64,000 nt of DNA from Leptidea sinapis (GCF_905404315.1 NC_066287.1:9114001-9178000), one strand, 5' to 3'; counted from the stretch's first letter, positions 41,854-53,211 are shown. A program made the numbers and translations. Notes: a model not told the origin generated them from the sequence alone.

Positions 41854-43095
41854 CGTGCGTCTACAGGTCCCAAAGAGGTAACGCAGAAGCCGATCACATC
41901 ATGGGCTGCGTTCAAACGGCAATTGACGACGTGCTTGCACAGATCCCCTCTGCAGAAATCGTAGTCTTGGGTGATTTCAACGGGCACAATGCCGAATGGC
42001 TCACGCGGATCACGTACCATAGACTACGCAGGGCGATCTGTGCATAATTTTGCATTGGCGTATGGTCTGTCCCAATTGGTTGAGTCGCCAACGCGGTTCC
42101 CGGATGTGGATAGCGACACGCCGTCCTTGTTAGATCTTCTGCTGACTACACATCCCGATAGTTACCAGGTCTCTGTCGACGCCCCTCTCAGAACGTCTGA
42201 CCATTGCCTGATCAGGAGTGTAGTGCCCATCCGACGCCAACGTCGCAGACCACCTGCCACCCGCCGTGTTTGGCATTACAAGTCAGCAGATTGGGATAGG
42301 ATGCGTTCCTTTTTTGCATCCTACCCTTGCAAGGTTTGTTTCCCTTCGGATGATCCTAGTGCCTGCGCCGTTGCAGTAGCCGATGTGATACTGCAGGGCA
42401 TGGATATTTTTATACCAAGCTCTGTAGTACCGATCGGTGGCAGATCACATCCCTGGTTCGATGCGACAGTTAAAGCAGCATCTGACTGCAAAAACAGGCG
42501 TATCGGTCTTTGGTTGCGCCGCTGGGCACAAAGGATCCGAACTGCAAACTTCTTAAGAAGAAATATAACCGTGCCTCCAGATTTTTTATGCGGCAAATCG
42601 CCCGTGCAAAGTCAAAGCACGTCGTCAAAATCGGCGAGCAGCTTTCCCGACCAGAACACGCAAGTTCTGGTCATTATCGAAAGCTGCTCTCGGTAACTTC
42701 AACCAGCCGTCCATGCCGCCGTTGCACATGAGGAATGACACCCTGGCCCATACGGTAAAAGAGAAAGCCGATCTCCTGTGCGCTCTTTTCGCCTCCAACT
42801 CGACTCTTGACGACAACGGAAAAGCACCGCCAACCATCCCGCGGTGTCAGAGCTCTATGCCTGAAGTACAGTTCAGACAGAAAACTGTTAGGCGAGCTCT
42901 GTTTTCGTTGGACGTCAGGAAGTCGAGCGGGCCGGATGGCATTTCTCCAATCATGCTTAGAACGTGTGCCCCTGAGTTGACGCCGATGCTAACGCATTTA
43001 TTCCGGCACTCTTATTCCAAAGGCGTAGTCCCTGACTCATGGAAGTCAGCCCTTGTCCATCCGATCCAAAAAAAAGGAGACAGTTCGGTTCCGGC
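41854..43095 (+). pseudogene. LINE endonuclease right half and start of polymerase
   Basis: Continues the interrupted endonuclease from 39271. Frames carry EIVVLGDFNGHNAEWL (catalytic Asp/Asn region), QLVESPTRFPDVDSDTPSLL and TSDHCLI (the SDH catalytic motif). A linker follows, then VRRALFSLDVRKSSGPDGIS and WKSALVHPIQKKGD (polymerase domains 0-1). It stops at PANY, just before the finger/palm region, where a different LINE begins. There are at least two frame changes. It probably belongs to the family whose tails are called B here, because both recall the same lepidopteran jockey/CR1-like polymerase; that link is inference. Confidence 0.85.
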
Positions 43096-46000
43096 AAACT
43101 ACTTGTCAGACGAAACTTCATGCTCGGACAACAGATGGATTAGGTACAACCTCCGCTTAAACATCAAACCTGCCCTGCCAAGGCGGAACCCGCGTAAAAC
43201 GGACCGCACCAAGGACGACAGATTGGTGAGAAATGAGCTTATGGCCATTTCCCTACCAGACGATTATAACGGTAACGCAGGTATAGAAACTCATGTAACT
43301 AACATAACTCAAACGCTTATCAACAGCTATGAACAGACGTGCCCTCTTACGTCGACAAAGCCCAACTCGAACGACAAAAGTGTGTGGTGGGGTCCAGAGC
43401 TAGATAGGCTGCGCTGCAAAGTAAGGAAGCTGTTCAACAGAGCCAAAAATACCAGGGCACCAGACGACTGGGACGCATACAAACAGGCCCAATACCGTTT
43501 CAAGAGGCACATCAGCGAAAGGAAGAGAGAAAGCTGGAGACGTTTCTGCACATTGAATCCACAAACCAAGCGGCTAAAGTAAAAAACATCCTTTTACGTG
43601 ACCCAGAACGTAATCAAGGTTGCTTGAAAAAATCTGACGGCACATACACCAAATCCGACACCGAGACCTGCGAACTACTCCTGCAAACTCACTTTCCTGG
43701 ATGCCGCATCACCAACAACTACACGTGGGAGGAGGAGGCGTCGCAGAGCAACACACCGGATCAGACGGATTGGACCACAGCTGTGAGCTGTGTGGGTGGT
43801 AGACAAAGACAAGGTAATGTGGGTAATTAATTAACAGCTTTCTTCCATTTAAATCAGGAGGCCTGGACGGGACCTTCCCAGGACTGCTACAATGGAGCGG
43901 TATGGGGCCGCTAGCAGTGCATCTAACTGTTATCTATAGGGCATGCCTGGCCTACAAATACATACCGCTCGGTATTTATCCCTAAGCCTGGCAAAAGTGA
44001 TTACACAAACCCCAAATCATACAGCCCAATCAGTCTCACATCATTTTTGTTGAAGACTCTAGAGAGACTCTGCGATAGGGATATTAGGGAAAATGCTCTC
44101 ATACAAAAACCTCTACATGCCAACCAACACGCCTTTACTCAGGGCAGATCAACCGTATCCACACTCTATTGTGTAACATCTCTCGCAATGAAAGGATTAT
44201 CACGTAAACAATCAACCTAAGGTGCTTTTATTGATATTGAAGGCGCCTTCGACAAAACCTCTTTCACTAGCATAGGCCGAGCGCTAGCCGTTCATGATGT
44301 AGATTCTACAATTGCCGGGTGGATAGACAGCATGTTGAGGCATAGGGCGATACAATTCACTGTGAACACCAGTACTAGATGTGTGGTGGCAACGGGCTGC
44401 CCACAAGGAGGGGTATTCTCGCCGCTGCTCTGGAACTGGTGGTAGATGAGCTCATCACAAGGCTAAGCAAAAAGAAACTGTACACGGTGGGCTATACTGA
44501 CGACGTCGCCATTCTAATAACAGGACCAGTTGAGAGCGTCTTATGTAGCCTCATGAGATCTGCTTTTACGATTCTGGAAGAATGGTGCGCGCAACACAAA
44601 CTTACAGCTAATCCGTTAAAGACGGAGCTAATACTATTCACAAACAAACGCAGCCTTGGTAATCTTACATTACTAAAGCTGTTCAACACCAAACTAAGCC
44701 TTACTAAAGAAGTTAAATAGCTGGGCGTCATACTGGATAGTAAGTTGCTTTTGAACAAACACCTTGAACACAAGCTGGAAAAAACATGCATCATCTTTTG
44801 GCTGTGCAGAAGACTCATAGGCAAAACCTAGGGTCTTGCTCCAAAGATAAGCAGATGGCTCTATACAGCAGTCATCAGAACAATTATCTCCTACGGAGCA
44901 ATAGCTTGGTGGCCCAGGACAGAGCTTGTGACAGTACAAACCAAGCTGCAGAGTTTCCAGTGTCTGGCTTGCACAGCCATAACAGGATGCATGCGCATCA
45001 CGCCTACTTCTGCCCTTGAAACTATTCTAGCGCTAACACCACTCGACATACACTTTCAACAAGAAGCGACAATGGCGACTCTACGTCTAAAGCTGTTGGG
45101 TGTATGGAAGAATAAAGACTGCCTAACAGATAATCTCTGGAATAGGGTAACAAAGGACTATCCACTCTGTGAGGCACCATGCGACATGATACCTAAAACA
45201 CATGCTTTTCATAAGAACTATCACATACAGCTATATGAGAAAGATGCTGACCAGTCAGGTGTAAAAGAATTAAGAATTTGCACAGACGGCTCGAAAATGG
45301 CTACTGGAACTGGTGCGGGCATATTCTCACAGGAACTAAACATAATAATAATAAAATTTATCGCCTTGAACTTAATTTAAGTACACAATATCAGCTTAAT
45401 ACAAACATACATTAAGACAAAAGGGAGTAGGCTCAGCTTATGCTGCTTGAAATAATTACGTACACACTTCCATACCCTTGGGCACACACAGCTCCATCTT
45501 CCAATGTGAGTGCGTAGCCATCAAGGAAGCCGCCAGCGCAATATTAAGAATGAAGGTACATGGCCACAGTATCAGAATTCTTTCTGACAGTGGCGGTACT
45601 AACAGCGCTGAAGGGTTACCACCTACAACTCAGCCCTAATACACGAATGTCACCAAACCCTGAAACAAGTTGCCTCTTATAAACGGGTAACTCTGCAATG
45701 GATCAAGGGACATAGCGGTTCGATGGGAAATGATGCAGCGGATGAGCTTGCAAGGCGGGCATCGGCAAATATAGTGACTGGTCCATTGCCACTTCTGCCA
45801 CTGCCCTTCAGTCAAATGCGGTCATGGATACGCTCTCTCACCAACGACCTACACAACACCCGATGGATGAATGTCTCAAGCTGTAGACAGTCGAAGGAGG
45901 CGATACCTGCACTGTCGCCCAAACTGACACGTAGACTTATCACCCTCAACAGACATGACATCCGTATAATGGTGGGCACCCTAACGGGTCACACATCACT

Positions 46001-46245
46001 AAACAAACACCTTTTCACAATCGGCGTAACGGACAGTCCTAAGTGCAGAGGCTGTCTGGCCGAATACGAAACGGTTGCTTACCTAATCCTGCATGGTGCG
46101 GGAGTGGCCAACCAACGGGCGAAAACCTTAACCAATAGGAGGTCGCTCCAAGAAGTCTGCGAACACCCCAGGAATGTTCTGAACTTCTGGAATGAGCTGG
46201 GCTGGTTGGAGTAACTGGCCAGTACTGCACGCAAAATGGACCCAT
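43096..46245 (+). pseudogene. RNase H-bearing LINE (R1/LOA/I-like), 5'-truncated and broken
   Basis: It starts at the end of the endonuclease (SDNRWIRYNL, matching the conserved SDH...I pattern). The polymerase lead-in follows (WWGPELDRLRCKVRKLFNRA, KRHISERKRESWRRF). After several breaks (43582, 43828, 44218 and others) come GYTDDVAILITG (catalytic box, YTDD in place of YADD) and TANPLKTELILF. Next are the thumb (ISRWLYTAVIRTIISYGAIA in broken frame) and RNase H: LRICTDGSKMATGTGAGIFS (first Asp), CECVAIKEAA, ILSDSGG and WIKGHSG...GNDAADELARRAS. A Cys/His-like segment (KCRGCLAEYETVAYLILHG) ends the protein at 46214. Too many stops to be active. Confidence 0.92.
45345..45455. mobile_element. 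About 110-bp insertion inside the RNase H region
   Basis: The RNase H frame runs to FSQELN, then enters an (ATA)n and an unrelated AT-rich block (TTTATCGCCTTGAACTTAAT ... GAAATAATTACGTACAC). It resumes as TSIPLGTHSSIFQCECVAIK. The insert is unidentified and has no clear flanking duplication. Confidence 0.55.
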
Positions 46246-46369
46246 GCTAGTGGTTTAATTGCGGAAACAGGAGAATAAGAGTAGTCTATGAAACCATTAT
46301 GGCTTTTTTCGAATAGATGTGATGACAAAGTTACTTTTTTATAATTAACTTGTAATAGTTAGTAGAGTT

Positions 46370-46560
46370 ATCAGACGCGTCACGGTAAAATTCTCCTCGA
46401 AGTGCCTCTACACGGTACCGCAGCATTTAGGGGTAGCTTTAAATACAGCGCCTCCAAATGCTAGAATGATTTGCCGCCACCTATTAAAGATCAAAAAAGT
46501 TTATTCTCTTTTAAAATCAAACTAAAACCTTTTCTGTTAGAGAAACAATAGTAATCAGAG
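46370..46560 (+). pseudogene. LINE polymerase extreme C-terminus scrap
   Basis: Frames read LEVPLHGTAAFRGSFKYSAS and then NDLPPPI and FSFKIKLKPFLL, resembling the last about 50 residues of a jockey-like polymerase. A TAG sits where the family has Trp before NDLP. It lies between the RNase H LINE and the tandem array. Confidence 0.55.
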
Positions 46561-47005
46561 GCATACAAATAATAATCACAAAATAAACAGCTTCAATAAT
46601 AAATAAAATATATCCTTTTTAAGATAAAAAAAACTTTTAAAACTCCCATTACAATACAATCTTTTTAGTTTCTTCTCTTTTTGTGCATAGTTTTATACAG
46701 TAACTTTTAAGTGTTTGCATGAATAAATGCATACTTTGTTATACTTTACTTAATAATTTAAAACAATAAAGTAGCCATAAAGTTTATGAAAAGAAAAATA
46801 TCTCAGCGATACTGTTGTGCCGTGTTCATTAGTGGTAGTACCGACTATCCGGCTCGGTGGCTCGGGTAACTGAATTCCAATTTATTGCTTTCGTTGTTTT
46901 TCATAATTTATAAGATTCACGGAGCAACCGCACTCGTTGTCCGTTTATAAATATCAAATAAGCTTGATTTACTGCGGCTGAAAGTGGACGGATTAATTCG
47001 AGGCT

Positions 47006-47022
47006 AACTCTCTCTCTCTCTG
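47006..47022. repeat. (CT)n microsatellite, copy 1
   Basis: CTCTCTCTCTCTCT following GAGGCTAA. Copies 2 and 3 carry about one more CT unit (50877-50892 and 54799-54816). Confidence 0.85.
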
Positions 47023-47952
47023 TTCAATTACTGAATCAGATTGTGATTTCATTTCTTTATCTGCTGATTCATTTATTAAATTCTTACTTTTGTTTAATAT
47101 TGGAGTGAGTTTATTTTAAAGTAAAAAATGATATAATTTGCTTGCGCGGTAACGGAAACAGTTTTTTTTGGGCACACTGGATATGGTGATGTTTACTAAT
47201 CGTTTTATGCTAGTAAATTTGTAAGTAATTTATTATTTATTGAATTAGGCGTTACTTTGCGGAAATCTTTATTATTGTCAACAGGCCATATTTTATTGTA
47301 AGAATCTAACCGGGTTCATGAAATTATAATAAAAAGGCAAACACTTGATACTTTTCCTTTATACAGTTATGGTCACCATGGCAAAAAATTATCGGCTTTT
47401 GAAAAGTAACAAATATCTATTGGATCCATGAACCCTAACTTTAATTATTGCTTAGAGATAAAACTAATTTAGCAATATGTACATATTTTAATATTATCGT
47501 GCAATGGAATAAAGTAATACAGGCAAAGTCTATATAGGTATGTTATCCGTGCATCTGTCATTTTGATTTTTATGTTGTCAAAACATAAATGTTTCTTTCG
47601 AATTGCGTGACAGTTTATTTTGCATTATTATAATTATTTGGTTTATTTCATAGATTTTAATATCGCATCTACAGCATATTATACTCCAGAGAGTCGTTGT
47701 GTAAATGGTTCAGTACGATTTCATCGTAATGTGCGAAAACATTAATTAGTGTCTGAGATACCTGGAGACTTGAACTGGGCCTCCGGAGAATACAAAATTG
47801 AATAATTCTGGAAACCTATCCATGAGTTTGGTCAAAATAAATATCTTCTACGGGGTAGCACACAATCAAGGCACACAAGTAGAAAAACTTATTTTACGGA
47901 TACTGTTGCATACGTTTGGTGGGTAGACATTCTGTTGGTTGCTGTGCACATG

Positions 47953-47978
47953 AAATACCACCCAACAGGGTGGTATTT
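47953..47978. repeat. Perfect 11-bp stem hairpin found only in copy 1
   Basis: AAATACCACCC, AACA loop, GGGTGGTATTT. Copies 2 and 3 have AAATATATATATATTT at the same place (51905-51920 and 55828-55843), so the palindrome centre was replaced. Confidence 0.9.
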
Positions 47979-48159
47979 AGGGCAGGGCATCAAGATGAGA
48001 TTGAGCCACATGCATCGTTTCTGGATGAGATTCTAATTATAAAAGATGATTTTGAAATGACTAATAAATATTATACGGGCGCTGCTTGCGGTGGCAGGAT
48101 GAGCCTGTAGCCGGGAACTCTACCTCATGGTTTTAAAAATAAAAATTATATTTTTTATA

Positions 48160-48515
48160 ATTGCTAATAAAATGGTCGCTAAATACCTTTATTTATTTAC
48201 TGTGTGTGTGGATTGATGCATCTACTGTACTATGGCCTGGTATTATTGTTGATACAGTAGTAGTCGGCCGTGACTGTACTCAATAGCTCTTGTTTTTTAA
48301 GTATAAATTTACATTTTTTTTTGAGTATTTGTAGTTTAAGTATTATTGCTGCATCACTTTACATATATTGTAACTGAAATGATTTGTGAGTGAGTGATTT
48401 TCACAAAGAGTTTCTTGCCACTTCTTCTTATTAAAGCTCAACCCTCAAAGGAGGTGGATATAAAAAGAAAAGTCATTTCCTTGACCTGCCTGAATAAAGT
48501 GATTTTGATTTGATT
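48160..48515 (+). repeat. Family J repeat in tandem copy 1, first
   Basis: From GGTCGCTAAATACCTTTATT through GGATTGATGCATCTACTGTA and GAGTTTCTTGCCACTTCTTC to GTGATTTTGATTTGATT. Equivalents lie at about 52107-52457 and 56030-56380. Confidence 0.75.
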
Positions 48516-48653
48516 ATCCTAAAGGATTGAGCTATTTATTACTGTTAGTAAAAATATAATATTAATTACAAGTTTAAGCAGATTTGTCAAATTGTAAGTA
48601 GAGGTATTTGGTGAGTATTGCATGATATGTAGATAGTATTATTTTATTGTTGT

Positions 48654-48926
48654 TTGCTGAGTTCTCGTAACAGGTTTCGTCATGCTCGCTTAAATGTAAC
48701 TGCTTGTGGCGGTGACATGGGACGGGTCGTCCCCTTCCCTAAAATATGGTTGGGGGAGGCTGGCTCATGCGTCATGCTCGTGAACGGGCGCGGCGACATG
48801 GGACGGGTCGTCCCCTTCCCTAAAATATGGTTGAGGGAGGCTGACTCATGCGTCATGCTCGTGAACGGGCGCTGCTTGTGGTGGCAGGATGATCCTGTTG
48901 CTGGAGACTCGGTTTCAGATTCTTAA
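48654..48926 (+). repeat. 90-codon open frame made of a duplicated 81-bp segment, copy 1
   Basis: The frame begins at a non-ATG codon (CTG/TTG context) and contains two near-identical 27-residue blocks, GDMGRVVPFPKIWL...SCVMLVNGR, encoded by an 81-bp tandem duplication (48714 and 48795 starts). It ends VAGDSVSDS. I recognise no protein family. Related single-copy DNA on the - strand at 17878-17985 and again at about 48074-48120 shows it is part of a dispersed repeat. I therefore treat it as a repeat and not as a gene, although all three units keep it open. Confidence 0.6.
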
Positions 48927-48983
48927 AAGTTATTGTATGTATATATAATATGTATGGATATATACAAATTTATTTATTTATAA

Positions 48984-49289
48984 TCCTACTAATATTATAA
49001 ATGCAAAAGTTTGTATGTCTGGATGTACGTTTGAACTTTTTTAACGCAAAATCTACTGAATAGATTTTGATGAAACTTTACAATAATATAGCTTACCCAC
49101 CAGAATAATAAATAGGCTATAATTTATAAAACTATAGTGTGAATTATACAAAATATAAAAGAAGTGTGATTGTTACTAATGAATACAACTAGCGCCATCT
49201 CTTATCAACTAGCGCCATCTCTTATCAACTAGCAAGGAAAAGATCAATACAATTTATATGGCAAAACAACGTTTGCCGGGTCAGCTAGT
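48984..49289 (+). mobile_element. Helitron-like element (Lep1-related), tandem copy 1
   Basis: Starts TCCTACTAATATTATAAATG and ends GTTTGCCGGGTCAGCTAGT. CTAGT is the usual 3' end for this lepidopteran group. It carries a 20-bp internal tandem repeat (AACTAGCGCCATCTCTTATC twice), also in copy 3 but not in copy 2. Confidence 0.78.
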
Positions 49290-49680
49290 CGCTTATAAAA
49301 TGCTCACAGAATACCTCTATTTATGGTGCATGTGGATGATGCAGCTACTGCACTCAATAACTTTTGTATTAATTTACATTTACTTTTTTGACTTACTCGT
49401 GTAAGACATTGACTATTTGACGTTTGAGTGTGTCTGTTACATCATTTTACATTTTACATATGATATTGTAATTTGAAATGATTTGTAAATCGATGTACTT
49501 TCATGTAAATCTTTATATAAAAGAGTGGCAATGAGTTTCTTGCAACTTCTTCTCATTAGCTCAACCGAACGTAGTAGTAGCGGTAGATTCAATAAGATTT
49601 TTTTTTATCATTCATAAGTGTAATTTCCGTGACCTACGTGAATAAACTGATTTTGATTTGATTTGATTTGATTTATTTAT
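49290..49680 (+). repeat. Family J repeat in tandem copy 1, second
   Basis: From CGCTTATAAAATGCTCACAG to ATAAACTGATTTTGATTTGA and a (TTGAT)n tail. Equivalents lie at about 53211-53603 and 57154-57543. Confidence 0.78.
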
Positions 49681-49814
49681 ACTATATAAATAATGTGGTT
49701 TTTCTTCCTATGATAAACAGTGTACAAGACCTTACCTCAATAGTATGTATATCAAATACTAATTTTATTAAGACTAGACTTTGAAAATATTATGATGGTT
49801 ATTAAGTATTTTTT

Positions 49815-50086
49815 GCAAGCTTTCTGGTGTAGTGGTTATGGTTAGTGCCCTAACTGCTAAACTGAAGTATTCGGGTTCGAATCCCGGTAGGTGCAAGCAT
49901 TTATATGATGAATATGGATGTTTGTTTCCGAGTCATGGCTGTTTATAGGTATTTATGTATGTTTAAGTAAGTATATTGTATTAAATATATCGTTGTCTTG
50001 CAACCCATAACGCAGGCTATATATGCCTAATTTGGGGCAAGATAATTTGTGTAAAAAGTGTGTCAATATTATTATTATTATTATTT
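49815..50086 (+). mobile_element. tRNA-derived SINE, tandem copy 1
   Basis: The tRNA-like head has an A box TGGTGTAGTGG (49825-49835) and a perfect B box GGTTCGAATCC (49874-49884). A body with GATGAATATGGATGTTTGTT and GTTGTCTTGCAACCCATAAC follows, then an (ATT)n tail at 50067-50086. The pol III promoter is intact by motif. The head does not fold as a functional tRNA by eye. Confidence 0.9.
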
Positions 50087-50339
50087 GGGTGTCGGTGTAC
50101 ACACGCCTGGAACTATTAATATACTTGTGTGATGAACATTTCTATTCTATGCATCATTGTAAACCTTTTATCAGCTGTAGCCTTTCTCTTCCTACAGGCT
50201 CTGTTTATTTTGATATCACATAGTACTACCCCTACTTAATTATTGCCGTTTCTGTTTTCTCAACATATTATAACTAATTATGAACATTTCTATATTATTT
50301 TTAGGTTATGTTGACGTTCACATTTTTGTCGAATTTCTC

Positions 50340-50655
50340 TGTATTCCGGTTAGTTGTAATATAGAGATTATAAGGAATAAATCAATGTATGTTTCAATAC
50401 CGTACAGTTCCTACTACTCGGTTGGGTCGAGTTAGTAAGTCTTTTGTTGGGCGATGTATATGCTTCTACAATATGATCCCAGAAAATGTACAAAAGAAAT
50501 GTGTTACGAAATTTAAAAGAATTGTTAAAAAACGTTTGTGTGGGAAAGGTTATTATAGCATAAACGATTTTCTTAATGACACCACGGACTGGGAATAAAG
50601 CGAACACCCTCAGGCTCTTTAATTATAAATGTTTATTGTACGATATTACACTGTA
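50340..50655 (+). pseudogene. Family H LINE polymerase tail, tandem copy 1
   Basis: The frame at 50389-50598 carries TTRLGRVSKSFVGRCICFYN, IPENVQ, KFKRIVKKRLCGKGYYSIND and a final TDWE stop, the C-terminal end of a jockey-like polymerase with the palm missing. The unit boundary cuts its 3' UTR after ATTACACTGTA. Confidence 0.85.
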
Positions 50656-52595
50656 TAAAAAGAAAAATATCTCAGCGATACTGTTGTGCCGTGTTCATTA
50701 GTGGTAGTACCGACTATCCGGCTCGGTGGCTCGGGTAACTGAATTCCAATTTATTGCTTTCGTTGTTTTTCATAATTTATAAGATTCACGGAGCAACCGC
50801 ACTCGTTGTCCGTTTATAAATATCAAATAAGCTTGATTTACTGCGGCTGAAAGTGGACGGATTAATTCGAGGCTAACTCTCTCTCTCTCTCTGTTCAATT
50901 ACTGAATCAGATTGTGATTTCATTTCTTTATCTGCTGATTCATTTATTAAATTCTTACTTTTGTTTAATATTGGAGTGAGTTTATTTTAAAGTAAAAAAT
51001 GATATAATTTGCTTGCGCGGTAAAGGAAACAGTTTTTTTTGGGCACACTGGATATGGTGATGTTTACTAATCGTTTTATGCTAGTAAATTTGTAACTAAT
51101 TTATTATTTATTGAATTAGGCGTTACTTTGCGGAAATCTTTATTATTGTCAACAGGCCATATTTTATTGTAAGAATCTAACTATCGGGTTCATGAAATTA
51201 TAATAAAAAGGCAAACACTTGATACTTTTCCTTTATCCAGTTATGGTCACCATGGCAAAAAAAAATGCGTATAATGAAACATTTGTTACATTCATGTGAG
51301 TAAATAAAAATATTACTGCAAAACATGGTGGTAACAGTGATTATCGGCTTTTGAAAAGTAACAAATATCTATTGGATCCATGAACCCTAACTTTAATTAT
51401 TGCTTAGAGGTAAAACCAATTTAGCAATATGTACATATTTTAATATTATCGTGCAATGGAATAAAGTAATACAGGCAAAGTCTATATAGGTATGTTATCC
51501 GTGCATCTGTCATTTTGATTTTTATGTTGTCAAAACATAAATGTTTCTTTCGAATTGCGTGACAGTTTATTTTGCATTATTATAATTATTTGGTTTATTT
51601 CATAGATTTTAATATCGCATCTACAGCATATTATACTCCAGAGAGTCGTTGTGTAAATGGTTCAGTACGATTTCATCGTAATGTGCGAAAACATTAATTA
51701 GTGTCTGAGATACCTGGAGACTTGAACTGGGCCTCCGGAGAATACAAAATTGAATAATTCTGGAAACCTATCCATGAGTTTGGTCAAAATAAATATCTTC
51801 TACGGGGTAGCACACAATCAAGGCACACAAGTAGAAAAACTTATTTTACGGATACTGTTGCATACGTTTGGTGGGTAGACATTCTGTTGGTTGCTGTGCA
51901 CATGAAATATATATATATTTAGGGCAGGGCATCAAGATGAGATTGAGCCACCTGCATCGTTTCTGGATGAGATTCTAATTATAAAAGATGATTTTGAAAT
52001 GACTAATAAATATTATACGGGCGCTGCTTGCGGTGGCAGGATGATCCTGTAGCCGGGAACTCTACCTCATGGTTTTAAAAATAAAAATTATATTTTTTAT
52101 AATTGCTAATAAAATGGTCGCTAAATACCTTTATTTATTTACTGTGTGTGTGGATTAATGCATCTACTGTACTATGGCCTGGTATTATTGTTGATACAGT
52201 AGTAGTCGGCCGTGACTGTACTCAATAGCTCTTGTTTTTTACGTATAAATTTACATTTTTTTTTGAGTATTTGTAGTTTAAGTATTATTGCTGCATCACT
52301 TTACATATATTGTAACTGAAATGATTTGTGAGTGAGTGATTTTCACAAAGAGTTTCTTGCCACTTCTTCTTATTAAAGCTCAACCCTCAAAGGAGGTGGA
52401 TATAAAAAGAAAAGTCATTTCCTTGACCTGCCTGAATAAAGTGATTTTGATTTGATTATCCTAAAGGATTGAGCTATTTATTACTGTTAGTAAAAATATA
52501 ATATTAATTACAAGTTTAAGCAGATTTGTCAAATTGTAAGTAGAGGTATTTGGTGAGTATTGCATGATATGTAGATAGTATTATTTTATTGTTGT

Positions 52596-52868
52596 TTGCT
52601 GAGTTCTCGTAACAGGTTTCGTCATGCTCGCTTAAATGTAACTGCTTGTGGCGGTGACATGGGACGGGTCGTCCCCTTCCCTAAAATATGGTTGAGGGAG
52701 GCTGGCTCATGCGTCATGCTCGTGAACGGGCGCGGCGACATGGGACGGGTCGTCCCCTTCCCTAAAATATGGTTGAGGATGGCTGACTCATGCGTCATGC
52801 TCGTGAACGGGCGCTGCTTGTGGTGGCAGGATGATCCTGTTGCTGGAGACTCGGTTTCAGATTCTTAA
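52596..52868 (+). repeat. 90-codon open frame with 81-bp duplication, copy 2
   Basis: Identical in layout to 48654-48926, with WLREAG in the first block and WLRMAD in the second, the latter shared with copy 3. Confidence 0.6.
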
Positions 52869-52925
52869 AAGTTATTGTATGTATATATAATATGTATGGA
52901 TATATACAAATTTATTTATTTATAA

Positions 52926-53211
52926 TCCTACTAATATTGTAAATGCAAAAGTTTGTATATCTGGATGTATGTTTGAACTACTTTAACGCAAAATCTACTG
53001 AATAAATTTTGATGAAACTTTACAATAATATAGCTTACACACCAGAATAATAAATAGGCTATAATTTATAAAACTATAGTTTGAATTATACAAAATATAA
53101 AAGAAGTCTGATTGTTACTAATGAATACAACTAGCGACAACTCTTATCAACTAGCAAGGAAAAGATCAATACAATTTATATGGCAAAACAACGTTTGCCG
53201 GGTCAGCTAGT
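52926..53211 (+). mobile_element. Helitron-like element, tandem copy 2 (divergent)
   Basis: Same ends as in copies 1 and 3, but with private variants (ATATTGTAAATGC, GTATATCTGGATGTATG, GAACTACTTTAACG) and only one AGCGACAACTCTTATC segment in place of the 20-bp tandem pair. Confidence 0.75.

Larger units (their letters stand above)
46789..50655 (+). repeat. 3.9-kb tandem unit, copy 1
   Basis: First of three head-to-tail units (copies 2 and 3 at 50656-54578 and 54579-58497). In order it holds a family G fragment (about 46800-47000), a (CT)n run, a 32-bp piece of the 185-bp element, a hairpin (47953-47978) and a family J copy (48160-48515). Then come the 90-codon frame with an internal 81-bp duplication (48654-48926), a Helitron-like element (48984-49289), a second family J copy (49290-49680), a tRNA-derived SINE (49815-50086) and a family H polymerase tail (50340-50655). 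It is shorter than copy 2 through an indel of about 80 bp near 47385. It contains no host gene. Confidence 0.95.

Noticed and set aside
49815..49900. Functional tRNA gene in each tandem unit
   Set aside because: A and B boxes are present, but the arms do not pair as a cloverleaf and the sequence continues into a SINE body with an (ATT)n tail.
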